A DNA stretch of 64,000 nucleotides from an uncultured Acidocella sp. GTDB lineage: Bacteria; Pseudomonadota; Alphaproteobacteria; Acetobacterales; Acetobacteraceae. This document shows positions 34,776-44,341 of the stretch, in pieces. The notes beneath the pieces were generated by a model. The model was not told where the DNA came from, searched no databases, and saw nothing but the letters and a program-made list of their open reading frames with translations. The translations under genes and the position numbers were made by a program. The stretch covers positions 1 through 64,000 of the forward strand of contig NZ_CAMIIE010000014.1 of NCBI RefSeq assembly GCF_946222605.1, in the 5' to 3' direction. Positions within the stretch are counted from its first letter, which is position 1. Every line of letters starts with the position of its first letter.

Positions 34776-36089
34776 ATGGATACGAAAAAATTTCATCTCG
34801 GCTGGTTCATGAATTTCACCCCGGATGAATGGCGAGAGCCGTTTGGCCAAGGCGGGATGCCATGGGATGGGCAGTTTTATATCGAGATGGCGCAGACGCT
34901 GGAGCGCGCCTGCTTCGACTACATCATGATCGAAGACAAGCTGATGGTCTCGGAGACCTATGGCGGCTCGCGGGAAAAAGGCCTGCGCGGCGGGGTGATG
35001 GCGCCCAAGCACGATCCCGCGCCGCTGGCGGTGGCGATGGGCATGGCCACGCGGCATCTCGGCGTGATCGCCACCATGTCCACCCTCGCCTACCCGCCTT
35101 TCCTGATGGCGCGGCTGGCCTCCACTATCGACAGCCTGACCCGCGGGCGCTTCGGCTGGAATGTGGTGACCAGCGCGGAAGATCTCGCCGCGCAGAATTT
35201 CGGCCTGGATAAATTGCCGCCGCGTGAGCTGCGCTATGAGATGGCCGAGGAATATATGGAGGTGATGGGCAAGCTCTTCGGCAGCTGGGAGGAGGGGGCC
35301 GTGCTGCGCGACCGCGCGCGCGGCATCTATGCCGATCACGAGAAGGTGCATCCGATCAATCATGAAGGAAAATTCTTCAAGGTTCGTGGCCCGCTGAATA
35401 CCGTGCGCTCCCCGCAGGGGCGCCCGGTTTATCTGCAGGCCGGGGCCTCGCCGCGCGGGCGGGATTTCGCCGCCAAGCACGCGGACTCGATCGTCTCCGT
35501 CGCCAACGGGGTTGAATCGATGAAGGCGTTTCGCGACGATATTCGTGCCCGCGCGGCGGCGATGGGGCGTGACCCTGACAGCATCAAGGTGATGTTCTGC
35601 GTCACCCCGGCGCTGGGCGACACCGAACAGGATGCGCGCGAGCGGCTGCGGCGCCAGCTCAGCGCGCCGCATTTCATCGACGATATGCTGGCCTCGATTT
35701 CGGCGATCACGGATATCGATTTCGCGCAATTCCCGCTGGATGAAAAGCTGCCGGGCAAGCTGACGACCAATGGCGAGCAAGGCTCGCTTGATAAATTCCA
35801 GCAATGGGGATCGGGCAAGACATTGCGCGAACTGGTTGTGGATGGCGCCGGCGGCATGGTCTCCTCGGTGGAGCTGATCGGCACGCCGCAATCCGTCGCG
35901 CTGCGGATGCGCGAGGTGATGGAAGAGGTCGGCGGCGACGGATTTTTGATCACCACGCCGGTTTTGCGCGTCGGCCGGCGCTATCTCGTGGAAGTGGCGG
36001 ACGGGCTGGTCCCGGAGCTGCAGCGCCTGGGCTGCGTGCGCACCGCCTACAAGCACCAGCTGCTCCGCGACAATCTTCTCGAATTCTAA
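34776..36089 (+). CDS. LLM-class flavin-dependent monooxygenase (NtaA/SnaA/DszA type)
   Basis: The 437-residue protein is a bacterial luciferase-like monooxygenase using reduced FMN supplied by a separate reductase. Typical features are HLGWFMNFTPDEWREP at the start, MIEDKLMVSETYGGS, GRFGWNVVTSAEDLAAQNFG in sections near 130, and the PVYLQAGASPRGRDFAAKHAD block near 220. Members act on nitrilotriacetate, EDTA, dibenzothiophene sulfone or alkyl compounds. No flavin reductase gene is adjacent. AAGGAG precedes the ATG by four bases. The ABC importer gene 62 bases downstream may be co-transcribed. Confidence 0.85.
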   Translation: MDTKKFHLGWFMNFTPDEWREPFGQGGMPWDGQFYIEMAQTLERACFDYIMIEDKLMVSETYGGSREKGLRGGVMAPKHDPAPLAVAMGMATRHLGVIATMSTLAYPPFLMARLASTIDSLTRGRFGWNVVTSAEDLAAQNFGLDKLPPRELRYEMAEEYMEVMGKLFGSWEEGAVLRDRARGIYADHEKVHPINHEGKFFKVRGPLNTVRSPQGRPVYLQAGASPRGRDFAAKHADSIVSVANGVESMKAFRDDIRARAAAMGRDPDSIKVMFCVTPALGDTEQDARERLRRQLSAPHFIDDMLASISAITDIDFAQFPLDEKLPGKLTTNGEQGSLDKFQQWGSGKTLRELVVDGAGGMVSSVELIGTPQSVALRMREVMEEVGGDGFLITTPVLRVGRRYLVEVADGLVPELQRLGCVRTAYKHQLLRDNLLEF

Positions 36090-36151
36090 ACAGTCTGGCA
36101 TCGTTCTTGCGATGTCTTTTGCAGAGTCTGATCTCCATCTGAGGGGTATCC

Positions 36152-37147
36152 ATGAAACGGGCGACCAAATTTGCATCCTTTCTCTCCGCCGCGGCGCTCT
36201 CGCTGTTGGCCAGTCTGCCGGCAAAGGCCGAAACGCCGCTGCGCATCGGCTTCAGCGACTGGCCGGGCTTCACCGGCTGGCAGATCGCCGTCGATAAAGG
36301 CTGGTTCAAGCAAGCCGGTGTTGATGTGCAGATGCAATGGTTTGATTATTCCGCGTCACTGGATGCCTTTTCCGCAGGCAAGTTGGATGGCGATTTTCTC
36401 GCGACCGGCGATGCGCTGGCGCTCGGCGCCAACGGCACCAAAAATCAACTCATCATGCTGACCGATTATTCCAGCGGCAATGACCAGATTCTGGCAAAGC
36501 CCGGCATCACCAGCGTCAAGCAGTTGCAGGGGCAGAAGGTGGGTGTCGAGGTCGGGCTGCTGGAGCAGATGCTGCTGGAGCACGCCTTGCAGGCCAATGG
36601 CATGTCCCTGGATTCGGTGCAGCTGGTGAATACCGTGACCAACAGCACGCCTCAGGTTCTGGCCTCCGGCGCGGTGGCGGCGATCGGCTTGTGGCAGCCC
36701 ATCGCGGATCAGGCGCGCCTGGCCGTGCCGGGGTCGAGGGCGATCTATACCTCCGCGCAGGCGCCTGGGCTGATCTATGACGGGCTGGCGGTGTCGCCGC
36801 AAAGCCTGGCGGCGCGGCCGCAGGATTGGGCGAAGGTGATCAAGGTCTGGTACCGCATTCTGGCCTACATCAACGATCCGAAAACGCATGCCGATGCGCT
36901 CAAGATCATGGCCGCGCGCGATGGCGTGTCGCCGCAGATCTATCAGCGCTATGTCAAGGGCACGCATCTGCTCAGCCTGGCCGAGGCGAAGGCGGCCTTC
37001 GTGCCCGGTCCCGGCCTGAATTCGGTCTACGGCTCCGATGAAAATTCCAATGCCTTCAATGTGCGCAATAAGGTTTACAAAACCCCGCAGGATGTGAAGC
37101 TGTACATCAATGGTTCGTTGATCGACGCCTACAAGGAGGGGAATTGA
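36152..37147 (+). CDS. ABC substrate-binding protein of the urea-carboxylase/guanidine type
   Basis: The 331-residue protein has a signal peptide cut after PAKAE and belongs to the NitT/TauT (SsuA-like) binding family. TPLRIGFSDWPGFTGWQIAVDKGWF, in sections, and WFDYSASLDAFSAGKLDGDFL match the binding proteins that regularly accompany urea-carboxylase clusters. With the permease and ATPase behind it and the guanidine-degradation operon facing it, guanidine or a guanidino compound is the likely ligand. The stop overlaps the permease start (TGATG). Confidence 0.86.
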   Translation: MKRATKFASFLSAAALSLLASLPAKAETPLRIGFSDWPGFTGWQIAVDKGWFKQAGVDVQMQWFDYSASLDAFSAGKLDGDFLATGDALALGANGTKNQLIMLTDYSSGNDQILAKPGITSVKQLQGQKVGVEVGLLEQMLLEHALQANGMSLDSVQLVNTVTNSTPQVLASGAVAAIGLWQPIADQARLAVPGSRAIYTSAQAPGLIYDGLAVSPQSLAARPQDWAKVIKVWYRILAYINDPKTHADALKIMAARDGVSPQIYQRYVKGTHLLSLAEAKAAFVPGPGLNSVYGSDENSNAFNVRNKVYKTPQDVKLYINGSLIDAYKEGN

Positions 37148-38163
37148 TGCTGGATCGCTCGGAGATCGCGGCCGTGAAACCGGCCGCCTCCGAGACGGGT
37201 GATGTGGTGCGCGGGCAATGGTTTCGCGTTCGCGCACCATTGACGCGGCGCTTGCGCATTTTGCTGGCAATTGCATCTTTTCTGTTGCCGCTCGCGGTCT
37301 GGTCGGCGGTCAGCTACGTGCCGTTCATCTGGCATCCGGACGTGTTGATTTCGGATCCTGGCGATGTCGATTACTACATGCCGGGCATGCGGGTGACCAA
37401 GGCCGATTATGCCGGGCAACTCGCGGCGGCGAAGACCAACCATACCGCGCCACCGGTAGGCACGCCATGCAACCCGGTCTATCTGCCTGCCCCCGGTGAC
37501 GTTGCGGCGGCGTTCTACACCTCCTTCACCACGCCGCCGGCGGATCAGAACGGGCTCTGGTTGCATCAAAGCCTTTGGCAAAGTATCCAGACCATTTTCT
37601 GGGGGTTTGTGATTTCCTCGATCATCGGTGTGCCGCTGGGCATTCTGTGCGGGGCGCATAGCGGGTTGGCCCGGCTGGTTGAGCCATTTGTCGAATTTTT
37701 CCGCTACCTCCCGGCGCCCGCCTTCGGCACGCTGGCGGTTGCGGTATTGGGAATCTATGCCGGGCCGAAAATCGCGATCATCGTCATTGGCACATTATTT
37801 CAGCAGATTTTGATCATCGCCAACACGACGCGCAAGGCCGATTTCGCCTTGGTGGAAGCCGCATTGACGCTGGGGACACGGAATTTGCGGCTGCTGACCA
37901 GCGTGATCATCCCCAGCGTGCTGCCGGATCTTTATCGCGACCAGCGCATTCTTCTCGGCTGGGCCTGGACCTATTTGATTGTCGCGGAGCTGATCGGCGC
38001 CACGTCCGGGATTTCCCTCTTCATCACCCAGCAATCGCGCTACCAGCATTACGCCAATGTTTATGCGGCGATTGCGATGATCGGCATTCTTGGGCTGGGC
38101 GGCGATCTGTTGCTGGCAGCACTCGGCCGGAAACTCTTTCCATGGGACAAGTCAGCCGCATGA
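37147..38163 (+). CDS. ABC permease of the guanidine-cluster importer
   Basis: The 338-residue protein is a BPD/SsuC-type inner-membrane permease with the EAA-type loop VEAALTLGTRNLRLLTSVIIPSVLPD in sections near 240. It carries a long insert between the first membrane helix and the core, roughly residues 45-125, rich in Pro and Asp and presumably periplasmic; this matches permeases of urea-carboxylase clusters as I recall them. The ATG at 37147, preceded by AAGGAGGGG, overlaps the upstream stop. The 3' end overlaps the ATPase gene by four bases. Confidence 0.86.
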   Translation: MLDRSEIAAVKPAASETGDVVRGQWFRVRAPLTRRLRILLAIASFLLPLAVWSAVSYVPFIWHPDVLISDPGDVDYYMPGMRVTKADYAGQLAAAKTNHTAPPVGTPCNPVYLPAPGDVAAAFYTSFTTPPADQNGLWLHQSLWQSIQTIFWGFVISSIIGVPLGILCGAHSGLARLVEPFVEFFRYLPAPAFGTLAVAVLGIYAGPKIAIIVIGTLFQQILIIANTTRKADFALVEAALTLGTRNLRLLTSVIIPSVLPDLYRDQRILLGWAWTYLIVAELIGATSGISLFITQQSRYQHYANVYAAIAMIGILGLGGDLLLAALGRKLFPWDKSAA

Positions 38164-39050
38164 GTGTTTCCTATCTCGATCAACCGCCGGAGGTGCAGGC
38201 GCGGCTCGCGCGGTTGAAGGCCCGCGACGTGATTTTAAGCGTCGATGGCATGAGCAAGCGCTTCAACAGCGGGAAAAACAACGTCACCGCCATCGAGGAT
38301 TTGTCGTTCCAGACGCACCGGCGGGAATTCCTCTGCGTTATCGGCCCCTCCGGTTGCGGTAAATCGACATTGGCGCGGATTTTGGCGGGGCTGGATACGG
38401 CAAGTGAAGGCTGGGTCTCGCTTGATGGCAAGCCGGTGCAGGGGCCTGGCCGCGAGCGGGGCATGGTATTCCAAGGCTATACCTTGTTTCCCTGGCTCAG
38501 CGTGCGGCGGAATGTGATGTTCGGGTTGCGCATGGCCGGCGTCAGCAAGGTCGAGGCGCAACGCCAGGCCGATGAATGGCTGGCGCTCGTCGGGCTGGAA
38601 AAATTCGCCGATGCCTACCCGCATCAACTCTCCGGCGGCATGAAACAGCGCGTGGCGATCATCCGCGCCTTGGTCAATCGCCCGCGTGTGCTGTTGATGG
38701 ATGAGCCCTTCTCGGCGCTCGACGCACAGACCCGCCAGCGCATGCAGGCCTACCTGCTGGAGATCTGGAAAAAAGTCGATATCACCATCATCTTCATCAC
38801 GCACGACCTGGATGAGGCGGTGTTTCTGGCGGACCGTATTCTCGTTCTCGACGCGCATCCGGGGCGCTTGCGGGAAATGATCGAGGTGCCGCTGCCACGC
38901 CCCCGCGATGCCACGCAGATCGCGAGCCCCGCCTTCGCCGCTACCAAGGCGCGGCTGGAAGCGTTGATCCATGGCAAGGAGGCGGCGGATGAGGATGAAC
39001 CCTACCCGGCCGTACCGCTGCTGACGGATGTCAGCGACGAGGTGGAATAA
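38160..39050 (+). CDS. ABC ATPase of the guanidine-cluster importer
   Basis: The 296-residue protein is an SsuB/TauB-like ATPase: Walker A GPSGCGKST near residue 62, Q-loop FQGYTLFPWLSV, signature LSGGMKQRV near 160 and Walker B LLMDEPFSALD. An N-terminal extension of about 35 residues precedes the ABC domain. The start is the ATG overlapping the permease stop (ATGA); an earlier in-frame ATG at 38142 lies inside the permease gene. It closes the operon, and a terminator follows directly. Confidence 0.88.
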   Translation: MSVSYLDQPPEVQARLARLKARDVILSVDGMSKRFNSGKNNVTAIEDLSFQTHRREFLCVIGPSGCGKSTLARILAGLDTASEGWVSLDGKPVQGPGRERGMVFQGYTLFPWLSVRRNVMFGLRMAGVSKVEAQRQADEWLALVGLEKFADAYPHQLSGGMKQRVAIIRALVNRPRVLLMDEPFSALDAQTRQRMQAYLLEIWKKVDITIIFITHDLDEAVFLADRILVLDAHPGRLREMIEVPLPRPRDATQIASPAFAATKARLEALIHGKEAADEDEPYPAVPLLTDVSDEVE

Positions 39051-39078
39051 AAAAGGCCGGTGCGAACCGGCCTTTTTT
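39051..39078. terminator. Bidirectional terminator between converging operons
   Basis: AAAAGGCCGG (39051-39060) and CCGGCCTTTT (39067-39076) form a ten-pair stem with a TGCGAA loop, with A-run before and T-run after. It directly follows the ATPase stop and lies two bases from the stop of the allophanate hydrolase gene, so it can stop transcription from both sides. Confidence 0.9.
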
Positions 39079-39080
39079 AT

Positions 39081-40859
39081 TCAGGATAAGGAAGCGCGGT
39101 AGGCGCGCCAGCCGCCATGGGCGGTAATATCCACAGCCCCCTCCAACGCGTAGGCTTCACAAAGAAAGCCAGGATGTGTCGAGCCATCTTCCAAGGTGAC
39201 GCGCCCGATCCCCATGGGGGCGGGGAGGGCGGCAAGGAATGCACCCAGCGCGTGCGCGCTCATTCCCCAAAGTTCGACGGCGAGTCCCGGCCCCGCAAAG
39301 CCGGGGCTATGCGCCAGCCCGGGTTTCGGCGGCGTGGTGGCGAGGGCGAATAATTTATAGTCAGGCGCGGTCCGGGCTTGGCGGATCAATTGCGCACCGA
39401 GCTGGGTCAATTCATGATTCAACACCATGCCCGAGAGATGCGCGCCGGCGACGACCAGCGTGACCTCATCCGTCATTGCCTCGTAGGCACCGGAGGGCTG
39501 GGCCCTGCTCAGCCCGGACCCTGCCCCCAGCGCTCTATGGAGTTTGTCCGCGTAGGCGCAGAGGCAGGCTTCCGAGAAGGCCGGGCCGATCAGCGTCACG
39601 CCGAACGGCATGCCGTTTGCAGTGAAGCCAGCGGGCAGCGCAATTGCGGCCAGGTCCAGAAGGTTTACGAAATTTGTATAGAGGCCAAGGGTTGAATTAT
39701 GTTTGACCGGTTCGGCCAGCATCGCCTCGACGGTAAAGCAGGTCGGCGCGGTTGGCAGCAGCAAGGCATCGCATTTTGCCAGCTCGGCATTTGTCAGGTG
39801 CCGCAGGGCCTGGACCTTGTAGATATCGTCGAAGGCATCGGCGGCGGAAAATTTCATCCCACCTTCGACGATGCCGCGCACGACAGGATGCATCTCCGCC
39901 GCATGGTCGCGCATGAAATCCCGCATGGCGGCGGTCCGCTCGGCCACGAAGGCGCCGTCATAGAGCAAGGCGGCGATCGTCCGGAATGGCGCGTAATCGA
40001 TTTCGGTCAGCTCCCAGCCGAGTGCTTCAGCTTGCGCCAAAGCGGCGTCGTAGAGCGAGGCGGCCGCCTCATCCCCGGCAAAATCCCTGTCCTTGGCGGC
40101 AAGCACGCCAAGGCGTGGGCGCTGTGGCAAGGCGTGGGATGCGGGCGGGCGGGAATAGGCGTCCTGCGCGTCATAACCCTGCGCGGCTTCGAGAACGGCC
40201 ATGGCATCCGCTGATGAATTTGCAAAAACCGAGATGCAGTCAAGGCTTTTACATGCCGGTACCATGCCGGTCGCGGAGAGGCGGCCGATTGTCGGCTTCA
40301 GCCCGATCAGATTATTGAACGCGGCGGGCACCCGGCCGGATCCCGCCGTATCCGTACCGAGCGAAAACGCCGCCAATCCCGCGCCCACCGCCACCGCCGA
40401 GCCCGAGGAGGAGCCGCCGGAAATGTAGGCCGCGTTGAATACCGAGCGTGGCGCGCCATAGGGCGAGCGGGTGCCGTTCAGGCCGGTTGCGAATTGATCG
40501 AGATTGGTTTTGCCGAGCAGAATTGCACCGGCGGCGCGCAGGCGCGCGATGGTGACGGCATCCTGCGCTGGCATGTAGGCGAAGGCCGGGCAGCCGGCGG
40601 TGGTCGGGATGCCCATGACGTCGATATTGTCTTTGGCAACGAAGGGTATGCCGTAAAGCGCTTTCCCCTCTGGCCCGGCGGCCTCCAATGCGCTGGCCTG
40701 CGCCAGCAGCTCCTGCTCCGGTACCAGGCTGATGAACACCGCCTTGTCCGGGTAGGCGGCGATGCGCGCCAGCAAGGCTTTCACCAGCATGGTCGGGGTC
40801 AAAGCCCCGGTTGCGTAGGCGCTTTGCAGCGCGGCAAATTCGAGCAGCTCAGGGATCAT
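39081..40859 (-). CDS. atzF: Allophanate hydrolase
   Basis: The enzyme hydrolyses allophanate to ammonia and CO2, the final step after carboxylation of urea or guanidine. The 592-residue protein has an amidase-signature domain (residues about 1-450) with catalytic Lys in PFVAKDNIDV near 76 and the Ser pair in ISGGSSSGSAVA near 150. A C-terminal domain (about 465-592) is typical of full-length allophanate hydrolases and separates them from ordinary amidases. It is the last gene of the riboswitch-led minus operon, two bases after the carboxylase stop. Confidence 0.93.
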   Translation of the reverse strand: MIPELLEFAALQSAYATGALTPTMLVKALLARIAAYPDKAVFISLVPEQELLAQASALEAAGPEGKALYGIPFVAKDNIDVMGIPTTAGCPAFAYMPAQDAVTIARLRAAGAILLGKTNLDQFATGLNGTRSPYGAPRSVFNAAYISGGSSSGSAVAVGAGLAAFSLGTDTAGSGRVPAAFNNLIGLKPTIGRLSATGMVPACKSLDCISVFANSSADAMAVLEAAQGYDAQDAYSRPPASHALPQRPRLGVLAAKDRDFAGDEAAASLYDAALAQAEALGWELTEIDYAPFRTIAALLYDGAFVAERTAAMRDFMRDHAAEMHPVVRGIVEGGMKFSAADAFDDIYKVQALRHLTNAELAKCDALLLPTAPTCFTVEAMLAEPVKHNSTLGLYTNFVNLLDLAAIALPAGFTANGMPFGVTLIGPAFSEACLCAYADKLHRALGAGSGLSRAQPSGAYEAMTDEVTLVVAGAHLSGMVLNHELTQLGAQLIRQARTAPDYKLFALATTPPKPGLAHSPGFAGPGLAVELWGMSAHALGAFLAALPAPMGIGRVTLEDGSTHPGFLCEAYALEGAVDITAHGGWRAYRASLS

Positions 40860-40861
40860 CG

Positions 40862-43800
40862 TCAGGACTCCGTGGTGATGACGCCGAGCCGTTGCCCGGC
40901 GCGAACAATTTGGCCTGGCCGTGCGGTCAGGCTGGTCAGGCGGCCGGTGGTGCTGGCTTCAACCCGCACCTCCATTTTCATGGATTCAAGGATCATCACA
41001 ACATCCCCGCGCTTTACCTGCGCCCCTGGTTCGGCCAGGATTTTCCAGATGCTGCCTGGAACCGGCGCGGCGATGGCGCGCCCGCCCGGCGGCAAGGCAA
41101 TCTCCTCCGCCGCTGCTTGCGTGTCCGGCTCCTCAAACGAGTTCAGCCCCTTCGCGGCCCAATCCTCGCGCTCCGCCGCGAAGGCGCGGCGTTGGCGGGC
41201 CTGAAACGCGTCGATGCTCTGCGCATTCTGCGCGCAGAATTCCCGGTAGGCGCGCAGCGAAAACGTGCTTTCCTCGATCTGCAACGGATATTTACCTTGC
41301 GGGAAGGCAGCGCGGGCTTCGTTCAGCTCATCTTCTGAAACTTCCCGGAAGCGGATGCGGTCGAAATGGCGCAACAGCCAGGGCTTGCCGTCTTCGAAGG
41401 GGGGCGGCTGGCGATGCGTATTCCACACCTGGATGGTGCGGCCGAAAAGCTGGTAGCCGCCGGGCCCCTCCATGCCATAGATGCACATATAGGCACCGCC
41501 GATGCCGACGGCGTTTTGCGGCGTCCAGGGGCGCGCGGGGTTATATTTGGTGGTGACCAGGCGATGCCGGGGATCATAAGGTGTCGCCACCGGCGCGCCG
41601 AGATAGACATCGCCAAGCCCCAGTACGATGTAGGAGGCATCGAAAATGATCCGCTTTACCGCCTCGATATCCTCAAGCCCGTTGATGCGGCGGATGAATT
41701 CGATATTGTCCGGGCACCAGGGCGCGTTCGGGCGGGTGGTCTCCTGATATTTGCGCATGGCCAGCTGCACCTGGCTGTCGTTCCAGGAAAGCGGCAGGCA
41801 GAGCGTGCGGGTTTTCATCTCCATCGTTTCAGGATCGGGCAGCTGCGGCAGAATATCCCGCACCGCCGCCATGATTTTTGCCGTATTGGTCTGCTCCGAA
41901 TCGAAATGGATCTGCAGGGAGCGGATCCCCGGTGTCAGATCGATCACACCCTTCAGCGCACTGGCCGCAAGCGCGTCGCGCAGGGCCTGGGCGCGCAGGC
42001 GCAGCTCGAAATCCAGCTTCATCTCGCCGAATTCGATCAGCACATCCTCATCGCCGGCGCGCCGGATGACGACATCCTGGCTGGCGCTGATCACCGCGGG
42101 GGCGGCGTCCACGCGGGCGAAGCGAACCTTGTCGCCGGGCTTGAGCTGGCCGAGCTTCCAGAGATCCGCTTTCGTCACCACCGCCGGGCAGACGAAGCCG
42201 CCCAGCGAAGGCCCGTCCGGCCCCAGCAAAATCGGCATGTCGCCGGTGAAGTCGATCGCCCCGACCGCGTAGGCATTGTCGTGAATATTCGAGGGGTGCA
42301 GCCCGGCTTCGCCGCCATCGCGCCGCGCCCAGCTGGGTTTTGGGCCGATCAGCCGAACCCCGGTGCGCGCGGAATTATGGTGCACCTCGTAGGTGGCGCG
42401 GAACAGGGTGGCGATGTCCTCCTCGGTGAAAAAATCCGGCGCCGCGTGGGGGCCGTAGCGTACCGACAAGGTCCAGCTGTGCGCCAATCTTGCCGGCGCG
42501 GGGGGCGGTTCGGGTGGTGCCGGCAAAGGCGGAGGGAAATGTAGGTTGTCGCCGGCGCGCAAGGCGGCGCCGGTGGTGCCGCCAAAGCCGCCCAGCGTGA
42601 AGGTGGCGGTGCTGCCGAGATAGGCGGGCGCCTTGAAGCCGCCGGACACCGCCAGGTAGGTGCGCTGGCCGGGACCGTCGATCATCCCCAGCTCCAGCAC
42701 TTGCCCGGCCCGCACCTCCACGGCGCAATGGTAGGCTACCGGCTGCTCGTCCAGCAATGCGGGCATGTTGGCGCCGGAGAGCGCGATCCGTGTTGGCGCG
42801 AGAAAGCGCAAGCTCGGCCCGGTATGTGTGAGTTCGAGCGTGGCGGCGTCAAACGCATTGCCGAGCAGCGCGTTGGCGTGGGCATGGTGCAGATCATCCA
42901 TCGGCCCGCTCGGCGGCACGCCGACCTCCCAATAGCCCAGCCGTCCCGGCAGGCTTTGCAGGCTCGATTGCGCGCCGGGGTCCAGCACCTCCACGGCCAG
43001 CGGGGTGAAGGTGAAATCCGCCAGGCTGCGCGTTGTCATCTCACCGGCCGCGAAGGCGGGCAAAGCGAGAATGGCCTTGAGATAATCGAGGTTGGTTTCA
43101 ACGCCGAAAATGGCGCTGCGGCGCAGCCCGGCTTGCAGCTTGGCAAGCGCCTCGGCGCGGGTGGCGCCGGTGGCGATGAATTTCGCCAGCATCGGGTCGT
43201 AGAAGGCGGAGATTTCCGTGCCGGTTTCCACCCAGCTTTCCACGCGCAGCCCGGGCGGCGGCGTGAAGGCGCTCAATTGGCCGCTGGAGGGGGCGAACTG
43301 GTTGCCGGGCGCTTCCGCGTATAAGCGCACTTCGATGGCGGCACCTTGCGGTTTCAGAGCGGACGGGGCCGGCAGCACGAACGTCCCCGCCGCCTGTTCG
43401 ATCATCCAGCGGACGAGATCGATTCCATAAATTTCCTCGGTCACGCAATGCTCGACCTGCAGGCGGGTATTCACCTCAAGGAAATAGAACGCCCGCGCGT
43501 CGGCGTCATAGACGAATTCGACCGTCCCCGCCGATTCATATTGCACGGAGGCGGCCAGCGCGACGGCGCAAGCCTGCATGGCCTCCCGGATCGCTTCGGG
43601 CAGGTTGGGGGCGGGGGTTTCCTCGACCACTTTCTGGTTGCGCCGCTGCAAGGAGCAGTCGCGCGTGCCCAGCGCCACCACGCCGCCTTTGCCGTCGCCG
43701 AAAATCTGCACTTCCACATGCCGGGCGCGGGCCACGTATTTTTCCAGGAACAAGGCGGCATTGCCGAAATTATTGGCGGCGAGCCGGGCGATGCTGTCAT

Positions 43801-44338
43801 AGCTGGCCGCCAGCGCCGCCGCGTCATCGCACAGCACCATGCCGATGCCACCACCGCCGGCGCTGCTTTTCAGCATCACCGGGTAGGTGATGCGCGCGGC
43901 TTCGGCCAGGGCCTCCTCGCGGCTGGCCAGTACGCCGGTGCCGGGCAGCATCGGCACGCCGGCCGCCTTGGCCAGAGCGCGGGCGGTGTGCTTCAGCCCG
44001 AAATCGCGCAGATGCGCGGGGCGCGGGCCGATGAAGCGAATCCCCGCCGCCTCCAGCCGCTCCGCGAATTCAACCCGTTCGGAGAGGAAGCCATAGCCGG
44101 GATGCACGGCCTGGGCGCCGCTGCGCCGGCAGGCTGAGATGATCGCGTCGATATCGAGATAGCTCTGCGCCGCCGGGGCGGGGCCGATATGCACGGCCTC
44201 GTCCGCCGCGCGCACCGGCGGGGCAAATTGGTCCGCATCCGAATAGACGGCGACACTGGCGATGCCCATCTGCTTCAGCGTGCGACACACCCGGCCCAGA
44301 ATTTCGCCGCGATTGGCGATGAGGATTTTGCTGAACAT
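40862..44338 (-). CDS. Biotin-dependent guanidine carboxylase (urea carboxylase family)
   Basis: The 1158-residue enzyme carboxylates guanidine (or urea) at the expense of ATP and bicarbonate. Order of parts: biotin carboxylase with ATP-grasp (residues about 1-450, starting KILIANRGEILGR), two carboxyltransferase halves of the KipA/KipI (AHS2/AHS1) type (about 470-1000; HPSNIHDNAYAVGAIDFTGD lies between in sections), and a biotinyl domain whose Lys1121 lies in LESMKMEV. Family members under ykkC control prefer guanidine, and the riboswitch and both DUF1989 genes are present here, so I call guanidine. It starts three bases after the DUF1989 gene. Confidence 0.88.
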   Translation of the reverse strand: MFSKILIANRGEILGRVCRTLKQMGIASVAVYSDADQFAPPVRAADEAVHIGPAPAAQSYLDIDAIISACRRSGAQAVHPGYGFLSERVEFAERLEAAGIRFIGPRPAHLRDFGLKHTARALAKAAGVPMLPGTGVLASREEALAEAARITYPVMLKSSAGGGGIGMVLCDDAAALAASYDSIARLAANNFGNAALFLEKYVARARHVEVQIFGDGKGGVVALGTRDCSLQRRNQKVVEETPAPNLPEAIREAMQACAVALAASVQYESAGTVEFVYDADARAFYFLEVNTRLQVEHCVTEEIYGIDLVRWMIEQAAGTFVLPAPSALKPQGAAIEVRLYAEAPGNQFAPSSGQLSAFTPPPGLRVESWVETGTEISAFYDPMLAKFIATGATRAEALAKLQAGLRRSAIFGVETNLDYLKAILALPAFAAGEMTTRSLADFTFTPLAVEVLDPGAQSSLQSLPGRLGYWEVGVPPSGPMDDLHHAHANALLGNAFDAATLELTHTGPSLRFLAPTRIALSGANMPALLDEQPVAYHCAVEVRAGQVLELGMIDGPGQRTYLAVSGGFKAPAYLGSTATFTLGGFGGTTGAALRAGDNLHFPPPLPAPPEPPPAPARLAHSWTLSVRYGPHAAPDFFTEEDIATLFRATYEVHHNSARTGVRLIGPKPSWARRDGGEAGLHPSNIHDNAYAVGAIDFTGDMPILLGPDGPSLGGFVCPAVVTKADLWKLGQLKPGDKVRFARVDAAPAVISASQDVVIRRAGDEDVLIEFGEMKLDFELRLRAQALRDALAASALKGVIDLTPGIRSLQIHFDSEQTNTAKIMAAVRDILPQLPDPETMEMKTRTLCLPLSWNDSQVQLAMRKYQETTRPNAPWCPDNIEFIRRINGLEDIEAVKRIIFDASYIVLGLGDVYLGAPVATPYDPRHRLVTTKYNPARPWTPQNAVGIGGAYMCIYGMEGPGGYQLFGRTIQVWNTHRQPPPFEDGKPWLLRHFDRIRFREVSEDELNEARAAFPQGKYPLQIEESTFSLRAYREFCAQNAQSIDAFQARQRRAFAAEREDWAAKGLNSFEEPDTQAAAEEIALPPGGRAIAAPVPGSIWKILAEPGAQVKRGDVVMILESMKMEVRVEASTTGRLTSLTARPGQIVRAGQRLGVITTES

Positions 44339-44341
44339 CGT

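Noticed and set aside
36090..36151. Possible second riboswitch before the importer
   Set aside because: None of the conserved ykkC blocks or other aptamer signatures could be found in this short gap.
40862..44338. Plain urea carboxylase interpretation
   Set aside because: The guanidine-I riboswitch and the paired DUF1989 genes favour guanidine as substrate; urea use is kept only as an alternative.
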